Shown here: positions 1-12,537 of the stretch, in pieces
Layout: every line of letters starts with the position of its first letter
How positions within the stretch are numbered: the stretch's first letter is position 1
NCBI GenBank assembly: GCA_949361645.1
Contig: OX442416.1
Coordinates: 11,165,869 to 11,229,868 of the forward strand
Reading direction: 5' to 3'
DNA: 64,000 nt
Origin: Spongilla lacustris
Taxonomy: Eukaryota; Porifera; Demospongiae; Spongillida; Spongillidae
The notes under the pieces: generated by a model
What the model saw: the letters and a program-made list of their open reading frames with translations, nothing else
Databases searched by the model: none
What the model was told of the DNA's origin: nothing
Program-made: the position numbers and the translations under genes

Positions 1-241
1 GATATTGGATAATCTCCTGCATGCATTCCCTCTTACACATTTAATTTATTTATGGTTAGAGAGCACTCCATACAAAAAGATGCCTGTTCCTGTTACAGTT
101 GTCGTCTGCTTGGTTCTGACTTGTTTCCAAATGTGAACAGACCTTCATGGGTGGTACATGTAGTTGCTGTGCTCACAAACAATCAGATTCAGTTCTTTCA
201 ATTCGTGGAATCAATACACAAATAATAAGCATCAAACTTTA
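1..241. other. No gene or repeat recognised
   Basis: AT-rich sequence at the window edge. I see no convincing exon, terminal repeat or RNA gene. Confidence 0.5.
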
Positions 242-414
242 AAGCGTTGGTTCGATTGGGGAGCTTTCAGCGCTCCCCATACCCCCCTAGCTGCATGAGC
301 AGGAGGGGTGCCACCCTCCCGCACCCTCTCCAGGCTTTCTCAATTTCAGAAAAATCCTGCAATCTAGCTGCCAGTGTGTGCCCTACCATATATATTATCC
401 TGGCTACGCCACTG
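242..414. mobile_element. Right-end remnant of a hAT-like element
   Basis: Contains the GC-rich module GGGGAGCTTTCAGCGCTCCC also seen near 22.5, 36.1 and 42.7 kb and ends in GGCTACGCCACTG, the inverse of the CAGTGGCGTAGC terminus of the complete element at 3404-4363. The matching left end is not visible, so this is a truncated copy or runs off the window. Confidence 0.55.
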
Positions 415-1078
415 GGGGTAACCGAATGGGCATACTGAGGAGAATGTGGAGTAAGCTTAATCGATCTAAAAAGCTAAAATGCCTAGATCAGGCTATACTT
501 CTCTCGTACCCAAAATAAGTATCTTATGAGCCTACGATAATTCAAGACCTTAAATCTAGAAATGATGGAAGGTGTAATAGGAACGTTTTTAATGAGTTCA
601 TTACTAATTTTAAAAGCAGTTTCCTCAAGACGAAATGTACACACTGCTAGATTACCTTTGTAAAGAAACGTCGCTTTTGATAGTAACGCATTGGCCCACC
701 TTCAGGTTTACTCCTTCCATGCATCAAATTCTGGCTAACTCAGCTGCATTGATTGATGCCAATGAGTCAACAGGCCTTCGCGTATTTTTTGTAGAGGCTA
801 GTGCGCAGTAATAATAATCTACGGATATCTGTAGAGAGCTTGGCTACAAAAACTTCAGAGTACCAATCTATCACATGTATGTTTTGGCAAGGCAGTGGAT
901 TAAGTCAGATCCTATTATAAGGTTAAATGTTCATTCTGTGGAGAATGTTCCTGTCCAAGAAAGCAACTTACGCATAGTACATGTATATACAATGTATATA
1001 CATGTATATAGTAGTTGTCTTTCATTTGAGGAATACCTTTTATTTAAACTGATAACAATATAATTATGATGCATAACA
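415..1078. other. Gene-free stretch
   Basis: AT-rich, with TACATGTA motifs near 980-1015. A short open stretch near 720-810 has no recognisable homology. Nothing else seen. Confidence 0.4.
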
Positions 1079-1994
1079 GGTCAATCCATATGAAGATCAC
1101 TTAAAATTGGACGCATAGCTTTAGATTTTGTTGCAACTTCTCATATTTTTCAGTCCTCATATAAAAGTAACTTTGGTGAAAAAAAAGTCAAAAAACATTA
1201 ATGGTTTACGAAATACATCGTCATGAATAATTTATGATTCTCCACATTTTTGCTCCTTTGCTGAGCCATTACTTTGCTCTCACAGATCTTGCAGGGTTAT
1301 ATTTGGTATCAAATTGATGCTCTTTTGATGTACAACTAAATTATCATGTGTTAATGATAGAGGTTAAAGGGTTAAAAATTATATGTGTTTATCACACAGT
1401 TTACAGAATTCAGACCACTTGCAGATTGAAACTCGACATATTTTTTTTACATAGTGAAAGCCACACCCTGTTATAATGTTTTTGAAAAATAAAAAGTCTG
1501 AGTATCAGTTATCTCTGGGAACCACAAACGATTGAACATCAGGACGCCATTTTTTCTTTTTTTGGCACCTGTCAATGTTTACATGGGTCACAAGTGGAGT
1601 TATGTAATAATCATCCACACATATGTAAACTGTGGTTGGCATGACTCAGCACATATCAGAGACACTCCTCCTGTACATTTTTTTAACCTAATAAGGCATG
1701 CGTGGGCTTTAAAAGGTAGTCTGGCGTTTCGTAAAGCAATGGCAAGAAACTTCAGAGATTTCTAGTCGTACGCGTCGTATATATTCGTATCTTCGAGTTG
1801 TACCAGCTGCAATGATAACAGAACATCATTCTCTCTGTATTCAAAGCAGAGATTTAGCATGCTGCAATTGTCTATGTAAGCTCTATCCTGAAATAGCGTT
1901 TGTAGATACCTCTAGCAGTAGTAGCCTTACACAAGCAGTTGTGGGTCCTAGTATCTCAAGTTCCCAACACGGTGCAGGCCCCAGTAGCCTAGGG

Positions 1995-2156
1995 GCTATG
2001 AATTTTATCACAACAATCTTTAATATGAGAGCGCCCGGTATTACAATGGATACAATGCCATTATTTGTATGATCTATTTTAATAACAGCCTTTTTATTAT
2101 TATTATCTTTACCTGTATTAGCTGGTGGTATAACAATGCTTTTAACAGATAGAAGT
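1995..2156 (+). pseudogene. cox1: Nuclear mitochondrial fragment: cox1 internal segment
   Basis: Translates as a conserved cytochrome oxidase subunit 1 stretch ([13 protein letters not shown], then [16 protein letters not shown] and MLLTDR). An in-frame TGA at about 2071 sits where COX1 has Trp, as expected of mitochondrial DNA read with the poriferan/cnidarian code. It cannot be expressed from the nucleus. It lies beside an oppositely oriented piece of the same gene, so the insert is rearranged. Confidence 0.88.
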
Positions 2157-2306
2157 TTGTGCCCATTCTAAAGATGGATAGTAGCCACTATCTTCAACCC
2201 ATTCTACAAATCTTATTTCTCTCGCATAAGCATCATAAACAATATAAATAAATCATATTACAGCTACAATTGATATTACAGATCCTAGAGAACTTATTTG
2301 ATTCCA
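2157..2306 (-). pseudogene. cox1: Nuclear mitochondrial fragment: cox1 C-terminus
   Basis: The minus strand reads WNQISSLGSVISIVAVI, a TGA in place of Trp, then FIYIVYDAYAREIRFVEWV and YYPSLEWA, the C-terminal end of COX1. It is inverted relative to the segment at 1995-2156, so it was not copied in as a simple colinear piece. Confidence 0.88.
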
Positions 2307-2372
2307 CCCTCGGATATCACGATGGGGGCTGCTAAGGCCTACGTCAGCGACCGAGTGTCATTCCTGGGATAA

Positions 2373-2636
<264 letters not shown>

Positions 2637-2895
2637 TCCACCCCAGGATGGCCCCCAGCACTCGGGGATTAGCGCGGGCCATGCGGGGGCCTAAAGTAAT
2701 AAACCCTAATGGGACCAACGTAGTCGGTCCTATATCGGCGTGAGAGTAGAACTCTCACACCCATAGGGTTGGGGTAGCACCTCTACTCTCACGCCAATAT
2801 AGGACCGACTACGTCAGTCCCATTAGGGTTTATTACTTTAGGCCCCCACATGGCCCGCGCTAAGCCCCGAGTGCCGGGGGCCATCCTGGGGTGGA
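2637..2895. repeat. Inverted repeat joining the two atp9 copies
   Basis: About 120 bp on each side of roughly 2768 are reverse complements (TCCACCCCAGGATGGCCCCC at one end, its inverse at the other; arms pass through CCTAATGGGACC). A smaller hairpin GTGAGAGTAGAACTCTCAC sits near the centre. Probably mitochondrial intergenic sequence duplicated head to head. Confidence 0.75.
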
Positions 2896-3039
2896 TTAAA
2901 GTGCAAATAAAATTAAGAGAGCCATCATTAAATAAAATAGCCCCATTGCCTCTGATATCGCAAACCCTAGTATTGCATATGTAAATAATTGTTGTTTCAA
3001 AGAAGGATTTCGAGCATACCCTATTATTAAATTACCATA
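2896..3039 (-). pseudogene. atp9: Truncated inverted atp9 copy
   Basis: The minus strand repeats the C-terminal two thirds of atp9 ([33 protein letters not shown]) with a few substitutions, then breaks off into the 33-bp minisatellite. Confidence 0.85.
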
Positions 3040-3059
3040 TTCCTGCTCCACTACCAGCT

Positions 3060-3335
3060 GCCCCAATAGCAGGCCCCAGCAGCCCAAGTTCCCAACACAG
3101 TGCAGGCCCCAGTAGCCCGAGTTCCCAACACGGTGCAGGCGCCAGTAGCCCAAGTTCCCAACACGGTACAGGCCCTAGTACCCAAGTTCCCAACACGGTG
3201 CAGGCGCCAGTAGCCCAAGTTCCCAACACAGTGCAGGCCCTAGTACCCAAGTTGCCAACACAGTGCAGGCCCTAGTAGCCCAAGTTGTCAACACAGTGCA
3301 GGCCCTAGCCGCTCTTCCCAAGAAGGTGCAGGCCC
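3060..3335. repeat. 33-bp minisatellite
   Basis: About eight copies of a 33-bp unit around GGCCCCAGTAGCCCAAGTTC. Single copies occur in the left arm near 1960 and the right arm near 4380, so the array belongs to the foldback structure and expanded in its spacer. Confidence 0.85.
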
Positions 3336-3403
3336 TAGTATCCTTGAATCAGCTCCCAGTAGTGTGTAAGCATGTGCACTCCTGTGCAAACCGAAGATAT
3401 GAT

Positions 3404-4363
3404 CAGTGGCGTAGCGAGGGGGGGGGGGCAGGGGGGGGGGGGGTGGGGGGCAATTGCCCCCAGGCGTCGACCTAAGGGGGGCGCCAAAATGCCTAGATGT
3501 TTGCTATAAATAGCATTGCAATGCGTACCGGATAATAAGCTGAGGAAAGGCTTATGTTTATGCTCTTATGTTTATTGATTAGAAACAGCAAGTCCGTGCA
3601 TACTGTTGATTGAATTTGTGATTTTATTTTCGTATAATAGGAGCTGAATTTTGAACAAAAAATTAAGCAGCCGGTCACCCCCCCCCCCCCCCCTACCCCC
3701 CCCTCCCAGCAAAACCTATCGATACTGATCGCTTTAACTGCGCAACGATCCTCCAATACATGTAGTGGTTGTTATAAATGTCCCAATTCACATGATGTAG
3801 TTGAATATTAAACTATGGATCGTTGAGCGGATATACCGTATATCGGTTCAATAATGTGGCGTGCAAGACTACAGGAAAGTCTGGAAGAAGTTATTTACTA
3901 TTCTACCTGGTTTTAGCATGTTTCTACGCAATTATGCTATGTTTTGTGACTTAAACAGTGCGAAAGTTGCAAAGCGGCTGGGGCTCCGCCCCTGACCCCG
4001 CTTGCTGGGGTAGGCGTGTCTCGCCACGCTATCACTTTCCCCCCGCACCTAAATCCTGGATCTGCCCCTGACTTGGCCAAACGCAAGGGGACCCCCCCTT
4101 GTATCCATGTATCCGTAAACGCAAGGGGAAGTAGTCGGATTTGGCCAAACTCCCCCCACCCAGTATTTGGATTTGGCCAAACTTGAGGGGGACCCCCCCC
4201 TTAGTATTCAGATTTGGCCAAACTCGAGGGGGACCCCCCCCCCCAGTTTTCGGATTTGGCCAAACACGAAGGGTGAATGATCTTGGGCCTGGGGGGGGGG
4301 GGGGGGGGGGGCACCATTACTGCATTTTGCCCCCGGGCGCCCAACACCCTCGCTACGCCACTG
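3404..4363. mobile_element. Non-autonomous hAT element, 8-bp target duplication
   Basis: Ends are CAGTGGCGTAGCGAGGG and its inverse. Perfect 8-bp duplication GATATGAT at 3396-3403 and 4364-4371. Inside: long G and C runs (3419-3449, 3680-3695, 4290-4312), a GC-rich hairpin module near 3975-4050 and a roughly 45-bp repeat around ATTTGGCCAAACT. No transposase seen. hAT membership rests on the 8-bp duplication and CAG-type ends. Confidence 0.88.
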
Positions 4364-4754
4364 GATATGATGTTGGGAACTTGGGCTACTGGGGCCTGCA
4401 CCGTGTTGGGAACTTGAGATACTAGGACCCACAACTGCTTGTGTAAGGCTACTACTGCTAGAGGTATCTACGAACGCTATTTCAGGATAGAGCTTACATA
4501 GACAATTGCAGCATGCTAAATCTCCGCTTCGAATACAGAGAGAATGATGTTCTGTTATCATTGCAGCTGGTACAACTCGAAGATACGAGTATATACGACG
4601 CGTACGACTAGAAATCTCTGAAGTTTCTTGCCATTGCTTTACGAAACGCCAGACTACCTTTTAAAGCCCACGCATGCCTTATTAGGTTAAAAAAACGTAC
4701 AGGAGTGTCTCTGATATGTGCTGAGTCATGCCAACCACAGTTTACATATGTGTG

Positions 4755-5966
4755 CGAGGGGGGGGGGCAAGAAAAACTGTACGGACCCCATCGTCCAATA
4801 TAGTAGAGTTTAAAGACGGGAGTACGAATCTGCTTTCAAAATAAAAATCGGACTTAAAGAAAAAAGATATAATGGTTTTTAAAAAGGGGCGTAGGGGGTG
4901 GTACCCCCTGCTAAAATTACATTTTAAGAAAAATTCACGTGTTTTTTTATCTTTTTTCTTTCGCTTCGAATTTACATGGGAGTTGCATGATTCTATTTCT
5001 CTCACCTAAAGGACTTCACTGAGATCCCACATACAATCGCTAGACACTTGTGAAACTGGCAGCGAACGATTTAACATTTAACCCTCTCATGGTAGTTTCC
5101 TAATTTGGTTAGCTATTGTTAATTAACGTACAACGGCAAGCAAACGGAAGACCGCAGAGATGAACCTGCAGAAAATGCAGCAATCGCAGCCACCTGCAGA
5201 AAAGAGGCAGCGGCTCCTGTGCACGAGCGCTGCAAATGCCGAGGAAACCCGTTGGAATTGCTTGCAATGAATCCGTTGCCGTTGCTTGCGAGGAATCCGT
5301 TCATGGTGTAGCGGAGCAGAACCAGAGGTTGCCTAAGGCTAAGCCGTTCTGTCGGGGTATTTGCCAGGTGTGCCTTCGCCCTTCGTCCAAAACTGGGCAT
5401 TTGCAGCACACAAGGTCGATCTAGTAAATGGTGCAAAAAAAAAACCATTCTGCTGGTGGACAGGTGGAGTCCAACTGTCCATTTGCCTATATAGAACTGT
5501 GGGAAAAGGTTCAGTTGCCAATGCAATCCATGCACCAACAGACCTGTTCTATGCCTGAGCACAACAGGGACTGTACGCCACTATGTGTGGAGCTACCACT
5601 ACTTAGACCACATGCATGCAGTCTATTCACCCAGGTCAAAAATTGATATAGCAGGCTGCGAAGTATGCCATCCACAAAGAGGAGTACCTAAGAGTACTGG
5701 GCAAAGAGTATACAGCAAAGGAGCAGGAGAAGAGGCTAAAGATAGACCTCACCAGGTTGAAGGATGATGCTGCATCTGTTACCAATCCCTTCTCTTTGGT
5801 CTTGCAGGCTAATGTTGTGATAAGGCATTATGTATTCATTGTAATGTGGTTACTTCAGTGCTAATTGTGGTTACGCGTGGCTGAGAAAGGGGCGTAGGGG
5901 GTGGTGGTACCCTCATTAAGAAATCTGACGATGGGTGTTTAAGAAATATTCCTTGCCCCCCCCTTG
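4755..5966. mobile_element. hAT-like element inserted in the right arm
   Basis: Ends are CGAGGGGGGGG and CCCCCCCTTG (inverse CAAGGGGGGG), flanked by the 8-bp duplication TATGTGTG (4747-4754, 5967-5974). The left arm near 1610-1630 keeps the empty site, ACATATGTGTGGATG on the equivalent strand. A sub-motif GGGGCGTAGGGGGTGG occurs near both ends in direct orientation. A Cys-rich degenerate reading near 5230-5640 is not recognisable as a known transposase. Confidence 0.85.
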
Positions 5967-6010
5967 TATGTGTGGATGATTATTACATAACTCCACTTGT
6001 GACCCATGTA

Positions 6011-7521
6011 CAGTGGAAACCATCACACTTGCTCCTATAATTTATTTGTACTGTTATTTTGTTCACTTGATTATATTTCAATAACAATGAGCTCAAATGG
6101 AAATCTGACAATGCAGGTATAGTGTACAACTATTTTTCAATATATACTGAAAGTTAAAAAGCATCACGTGACTATTTACTTTTGTTATTAACACTTGTTG
6201 TGACCCCAGTACAAAAAAAATTGTGAGCATAATTCCTCCTCCTGTAGGCAATAGATCTTGACCATATTCGCAATGCATCTAAAGAACAAGCATTAGCAAC
6301 CTTTGGCCGAGTCGGTTTTTAAGTCCGGTAAATAGTTACGGTATTATCGAGCTAGATATGCGTTTTTAGCTCGTAAAAGCTTAGCGATGCTATTTCGTAG
6401 TACGCTCTCACTGGACTGCTATATTTCGCTTCCGAGTCGTCACATGTTAGATCTATCGCGAAATCGTACTTGGGAGGCAATAGACCCTTCTTTGCCGTTA
6501 AAAAAGTGCCATCAGAGCTGAGTACCTGAAAACCTCCGCCATATCGCGATGAATTGCATTTGAAACGTCATCATTGCGTCATTTTGTATCGTGAATATAC
6601 TTATAATGTGACGATAATACGAATGGATCCAAGTGCTGTCATTGACTTAGTGAGGATTGCGAAAACGGTTCTTAACCTAACGATGCTGCATCTTGTAGCC
6701 ACTCACGGCGAACGTTTAGTAAATCAGTAGCATCAAATTGGGAAGCTTTATGGGCCACTCGCCAAGGCTAGCGTTCTATCACCCAAAGCTTCGAATCCTT
6801 GATGGCAGCTTCTAAATAGCTAATTGGGTACGCTTTCCTTCCAGCTTTAGAGTTGCCTCTTGCTTTTTGACGTTTCTTGTAACCTGCCCAATTTGATGCT
6901 ATATTATCTCTGCCGATACGTCACATTATAAATATATTCACGATACAAAATGACGCAATGATGACGTTTCAAATGCAATTCATCGCGATATGGCGGAGGT
7001 TTTCAGGTACTCAGCTCTGATGGCACTTTTTTAACGGCAAAGAAGGGTCTATTGCCTCCCACGTACGATTTCGCGATAGATCTAACATGTGACGACTCGG
7101 AAGCGAAATATAGCAGTCCAGTGAGAGCGTACTACGAAATAGCATCGCTAAGCTTTTACGAGCTAAAAACGCATATCTAGCTCGATAATACCGTAACTAT
7201 TTACCGGACTTAAAAACCGACTCGGCCAAAGGTTGCTAATGCTTGTTCTTTAGATATATTGCGAATATGGTCAAGATCTATTGCCTACAGGAGGAGGAAT
7301 TATACTCACAATTTTTTTTGTACTGGGGTCACAACAAGTGTTAATAACAAAAGTAAATAGTCACGTGATGCTTTTTAACTTTCAGTATATGTTGAAAAAT
7401 AGTTGTACACTATACCTGCGTTGTCAGATTTCCATTTGATCTCATTGTTATTGAAATATATTCAAGTGAACAATATAACAGTACAAAAAAATTATAGGAG
7501 CAAGTGTGATGGTTTCCACTG
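6011..7521. mobile_element. Tc1/mariner-type foldback element, 1511 bp
   Basis: Begins CAGTGGAAACCATCACACTTG-like (CAGTGGAAACCATCACACTT) and ends in its inverse; flanked by TA at 6009-6010 and 7522-7523. The arms are about 600 bp each (6011-6613 and 6919-7521) with a 305-bp centre lacking transposase. The empty site survives in the left arm near 1572-1590: there the same host sequence is continuous with a single TA. Confidence 0.9.
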
Positions 7522-7985
7522 TAAACATTGACAGGTGCCAAAAAAAGAAAAAATGGCGTCCTGATGTTCAATCGTTTGTGGTTCCCAGAGATAACTGATA
7601 CTCAGACTTTTTATTTTTCAAAAACATTATAACAGGGTGTGGCTTTCACTATGTAAAAAAAATATGTCGAGTTTCAATCTGCAAGTGGTCTGAATTCTGT
7701 AAACCATGTGATAAACAACCTCTATCATAAACACATATGATAATTTAGTTGTACATCAAAAGAGCATCAAAATATAACCCTGCAAGATCTGTGAGAGCAA
7801 AGTAATGGCTCAGCAAAGGAGCAAAAATGTGGAGAATCATAAATTATTCATGACGATGTATTTTGTAAACCATTAAAGTTTTTTTCACCAAAGTTACTTT
7901 CATATGAGGACTGAAAAATATGAGAAGTTGCAACAAAATCTAAATCTATGAGTCCAATTTTAAGTGATCTTCATATGGATTGACC

Positions 7986-8470
7986 CTAACCAGTTCTGTA
8001 TACTTTAACAATTTCAGATTGATGAAAATTTGATCTAAAAGTACTACCTGATATAGATTTTGCATGATTATAAATCTAGAATTTGTGGATTTGATTATTT
8101 TAATTAAATTTATTTTTAAATGATTAATGGTTATAAATTGTTATTGTGCAACATGATGCCAATAGAAAATTATCATTAATTTATCGTAATTCAAAAATGT
8201 CACCATGACCCATACTTTTAAACCACTAGGACCATTTATTGGTTACACATGTATCATATTATTGAAATAACTCGTAATCAAATTCAACAATTGGACTATT
8301 GCTGTAATACTCTAAAAATCAATTGCAAATGATGACTTACATGTAGATTTGAAATTCAAGTCAAAAAGGAGTCAGTTTAAGTTATACCTTTTCCAATAAC
8401 CAAAAATACGAGTTTAATTCCAACTACATGTATTTGTTTATGCTTACCAATTTGTAAACAACAGTAATAT
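7986..8470. other. Gene-free AT-rich stretch
   Basis: No exon, terminal repeat or tandem array seen. It lies downstream of the minus-strand 2A-Death gene and could hold its 3' UTR. Confidence 0.4.
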
Positions 8471-8945
8471 CTAACCCGGGCAAACCAGCTTAGTTACATC
8501 TCTCCTACCTGCAATACATAATGATGATGCCAATTTCTGCACTTCTTCAGCAACCAGAGTATTTTGCACATCTTTTAATACACAAAATAACACTCTATAT
8601 GTGGCTTCGGATCCTTTCATTTTCAACCACATCTCAAACATTTTATCTCTTTTATTCTGTTCACTCCGTTCTTCTCGATCAATGTCTTCAACAGTCTGGG
8701 AGCCAATCAAACGTTTTCCCACTGTCTTCCAGTCAAAGCTAAATGTTGCTATCTTATACAAGTGTTCCTCACTGCACAGCAAATCCAGTTGGTCTTAACC
8801 AAAAGAGTACATTACTTAATAGATTTGGCAATGACATGTTCATCTTACCTTTGGTGTGCTGACCCAGAGGTCCGGGGTTCTCCTCCACATCCCCGGACAG
8901 TACTAACAGCAAGTGTACTATCGCCATCACAGAGGCCACCACCAT
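8471..8945 (-). CDS. 2A-peptide plus Death-domain protein, two exons
   Basis: Exon 1 (8849-8945) starts at an ATG, encodes a hydrophobic run (VMAIVHLLLVLS) followed at once by GDVEENPGP, then ends at a strong donor (GTAAGA). A 55-bp intron (8794-8848) ends TTAAG, and exon 2 (from 8793) continues in phase. Exon 2 encodes a Death-domain-like fold: helix patterns around LYKIATFSFDWKTVGKRL, a conserved Trp, and MFEMWLKMKG. The frame stops at 8471, giving about 139 residues; a donor-like AG|GTAGGAG near 8506 could instead lead to unseen exons. Known of the family: 2A peptides make ribosomes skip the Gly-Pro bond, and animal NLR-type immune proteins can carry N-terminal 2A that doubles as signal peptide. 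Inference: an innate-immunity or cell-death adaptor made in secreted and cytosolic forms. Confidence 0.7.
8868..8894 (-). other. 2A ribosome-skipping motif G-D-V-E-E-N-P-G/P
   Basis: Residues 18-26 of the gene above. It matches the D-(V/I)-E-x-N-P-G-P consensus exactly, with the upstream Leu-rich stretch ending LSG typical of active 2A peptides. The break would fall between Gly25 and Pro26. Confidence 0.85.
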
Positions 8946-11393
8946 AAGAACTTTCCCTGCCTGCCTCCTATTTCCAATCCACTAAACAAGAATATATAAA
9001 TTATCAACATCATTGATCATCTGTCATCATCATCAGTGAAGTCTCATCACCAAACCCACATATACGCTATGTGAGCTATGTGACATATAAATGTATTCAC
9101 CCGCTGCTTTGTGTATGCGAGTCTCAGGCACCAACAGTGTACGCACTTTAGAGGGAACGCAACTGTGGTGGTTTCAATGTCCAGAAACAGATAACCTGAA
9201 ATTGCTCCTTTATACATTGTAAGTGTACATTAGCACACACTTCTGTTCAAAGCCATAGCACCAGGACTTGGCCGATCCAAATGTGATTATTGTTTCCCAT
9301 CCTCCGCCCGCATTATGATAGACCACCCGCGTAATGTCACCATTACGTCCATTACTCTAATTATAATTATCGGAATACGTTTTCAATTTTACTTGTTTGA
9401 GATGTCACATTAGAAAAAGCTTGCATGCTGCTTCTCAGACATCAACAGCTACAGGCCTGGATATACAGTGCCATCATTTTCAGTTCTGCTCATGATGTAA
9501 GATTGCCGCATGGGTTTTGGTAAAAGGTCCTGATGGGAAACAACATTTACAATCACAATTGGAATGGCCTTATCGGGCACTTCCTTTAAACGATTTCATG
9601 CCTACAATTTAATTCACAATTACAGTGCCCGCTTGCAGATCGGGAAAATTAACACCTCGCAGATCAGGAAAATAAGGCATATACATCGGGAGTTAGGAAA
9701 ACTGTTGGTGTACTTTGCCAAGGGGGAGCTACCTCATTAATTGGATTCATCCTTACCTCTATCGCTACAGTGCATAACATGCTAGTTGATGATAAAAATT
9801 TTTGCATCATTTTTACATTTGAGTGGACTTTTTTTTGGGATATCCAAAATCTAATTACAGAATTTTGTTTATGCATCATCTGGCATTAAAAGTACAAAAC
9901 CACAACTGCTCACGTGACTTCCTGATTGCATAGAGTTTCATTTTCAGTAACTACCCTAAATAAGTACTTTTTAAGGGATTTCTCCACCGGTACATGCTGG
10001 ATTGCGCTGAAATTTGGTGTGTAAGTGTAGCATGGTCCCTTATCTAAAGCTACCATGTCCGATTTCGAATGCGGGTAACAGTTTCCGTATTGGCATCCTT
10101 TAAGGACAGATTTTAGAGGGAATTGTGCTTAGTATGGCGTTTCGTTGCGTGCGTGATCTGAGGTCCCAGGATCAGCTAGTAGATAGTAAAATGATGGTTG
10201 AATCCAAGGCAGTTGCATTCGTGACTTTACTGATGGTTTGGCAGCGAATAGAAAGCCTTTAAGTTGGAGGATGAAAAAAAGTCGGCCATATACAATGAAT
10301 AACATAATAAAGTTGACGTCATTGTACTTTGTGGGAGTGGTGATCAAATCAACAACGGTTCTTTTCCTCTTCAGAGATGCCCAAATAGGTGATGATGCTT
10401 TCCTACATCTGATTTATTGCCCGCTTGTGGTCTCCAGCAGGGTTTGGTTCTGAAAAGAACGCTACCACTCCCACTTTTCAGCCAATGACGTCAACTCTAA
10501 ATAATTGTATTACAGGTGTACAGTGTGGCACATGCAGTGGAATCAAAAGGCTGAACTAAACTAACTAGCTCAAGTAATATAAATTTAAGTGAAGAGGTAA
10601 CTATGTTGCACATGCATGTTTATAACCAACACCTGAGGCTAAACTAGCGGGTTCTCCACTCCACATAGGGGTTAAGGGCAGCCATATGTCTATCATGCAT
10701 ACAATATACTTATCTGCACATGGCTGTCTGTATGTACATGTACTGTACTGTTTTAGATTAGGTGATGTACATGTTCAGATGCATATGCACAAGTGTGTAT
10801 GGTTCCTACACATACAAAGAAGCAGCATTACATGTAGCTTAAATTCCCGTGGCAGCCAGCCTAACATGATCATACTCCACAGACATTTGAATGTCCATCT
10901 GCGAATAAAAAAAGCAGAGACCTAAATGCAATTGATCTGTGTTCTTTGTATGAATGGTTGGCAAAGCTGTCCTAGTTTCTGATGTCCCACCTTTGACATG
11001 TAATGCTGTACATAGCTATAATGTATGCATGGTACCATACAAATTTGTCATATCATCGACATGTTGTATACGCATGATGGTGTGAGCATAAAGACCATCA
11101 CTCCACACACTGTACCTTTTTTGTGTCGTGCTTTTCAATCCTGCAAAGAAATGTATGTGCATGTACTAGCCATACTGTTCTAGACTAGTTGATGTACATG
11201 TATTGCTATGCACAAGTGTGTATGGTTCCTAACATACAAAGAATTACATGTAGCTTAAATCCTCGTGGCAGCCTGCCTAACCTGGTCGTACTCCACAGAC
11301 ATTTGTTCACAACATCAATCTGCCTCACTGAGCCAGAGACCTAAACGCAATTGATCTGTGTTCTCTGTATGAATGGTTGGCAAAGCTGTTCTA
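8946..11393. other. Gene-poor stretch with diverged repeats
   Basis: No convincing exon. A segment at about 9700-9775 (around AATCCAATTAATGAGGTAGC on the minus strand) has an inverted homologue at 13620-13690. Segments at 10720-11000 and 11165-11390 are diverged direct repeats sharing GCACAAGTGTGTATGGTTCC and TGAATGGTTGGCAAAGCTGT. Confidence 0.5.
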
Positions 11394-11825
11394 CAGTAGC
11401 GGTCATAAAAAAGTACACGTAACGTACGCGTAGCGTTTACGTCACACGCTACATTCCCAATACGCTACGTTATGCCTACGCAAACGCTACGCTCACGCTT
11501 TATCATTCCTAAGCAAACACTACGCTTACACTTTACCACGCCATGAGTCGCATAAAAAGAACAAAAGCTGTATTCATAAAATCTCACGGCCATGACCGTA
11601 CCATCTCTGCCGGGGGGGCTACGTTATTAATGTGTACATCATAAACATGTATAATGTTTTTTCTAAATTTTTACTCTAGTGCGTATAGTCTATTAACGCT
11701 ACGTTCCATACACGTTACGCTCCCAAAATGCTATTTTAATCCCACGTATACTGTACGCCAACGTTAATTGCGTGCGACGTAAACGCTACGCATACGTTGC
11801 GTGTACTTTTTTATGACCGCTACTG
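11394..11825. mobile_element. Tc1/mariner MITE, TA duplication
   Basis: Ends are CAGTAGCGGTCATAAAAAAG and its inverse, flanked by TA at 11392-11393 and 11826-11827. The interior is filled with CGCTACG-type motifs in both orientations. It interrupts the diverged tandem repeat, which resumes at about 11828. A partial second copy ends at 31000. Confidence 0.88.
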
Positions 11826-11827
11826 TA

Positions 11828-12395
11828 AATATAGAGCAGTTTCTGACGTCCCGTTTTTGGCATGTAATGCTGCAGCTAGAATTTGTATGGTACCATACAC
11901 ACTTTTCATACCAAATGACCACTTCCATCGACATGTTGCAAATGTATGAGCATGTGAGCATAAAGAAAAACATCATGCACTCCACACAGTGTACATTTTT
12001 TTCGTGTGTCGTGCTTTTCATCCTCGCACAGCAGAATATGGTGTGCTCATTGGCAAAACTAAGATGAGTTATCGTGGTATGGTGGGATTAGGATAACTGC
12101 GCTCCTCCTATCCCTTAATGCTCCAGATTTAGATGATGGACAATTTTCTGACATGACTGATATTCTAGGTACATCCTTATTAATGCATATACCTACATCA
12201 GTCCTCTCAACCTGAGGTTTTACATGATCAGATGCTCAATCTAGGTGCATAACCAAGAGAACTACATATTAAAAACACATTTCAAAACCAGGTTAACTAC
12301 ATCGTTCAAAAAAATCCCCGACAGGTATATGATATGATAGGTGTGATTTGACATATACATGTATAAGCAGTATTAAGCTAGGAACTAAGCAATTT
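11828..12395. other. Continuation of diverged repeat, then gene-free
   Basis: 11828-12020 matches 10978-11130 (shared CATGTAATGCTG and GGTACCATACA). The rest shows nothing recognisable. Confidence 0.45.
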
Positions 12396-12537
12396 TCATC
12401 TCTTGTGCCTTGTCTTTGAAGCGTGCCTTAGTGGATTGAACTTGGCTGCTAACTTAATCTTTCCATATTTGTCTGATGAAGCAACAAGTTCACTAATGGA
12501 TACAACCCTCTTATGTGTCACTTTGAGTTCCTCTATC
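12396..12537 (-). CDS. Candidate terminal exon, Lys/Arg-rich tail
   Basis: After an acceptor (GATACAG) the minus strand is open from 12537 to a TGA at 12396 and encodes about 46 residues beginning IEELKVTHKRVVSISELV and ending in the basic run KTRHKR. No family recognised. It lies 1.55 kb downstream of exon 4 of the acyl-CoA-binding gene on the same strand and could be its last exon, but it needs incoming phase 2 whereas exon 4 ends in phase 0, so at least one exon between is missing from this reading. Confidence 0.35.

Noticed and set aside
5119..5562. 147-residue minus-strand frame inside the hAT-like element
   Set aside because: No domain recognised and the other strand has Cys-rich remnants; coding status cannot be supported.
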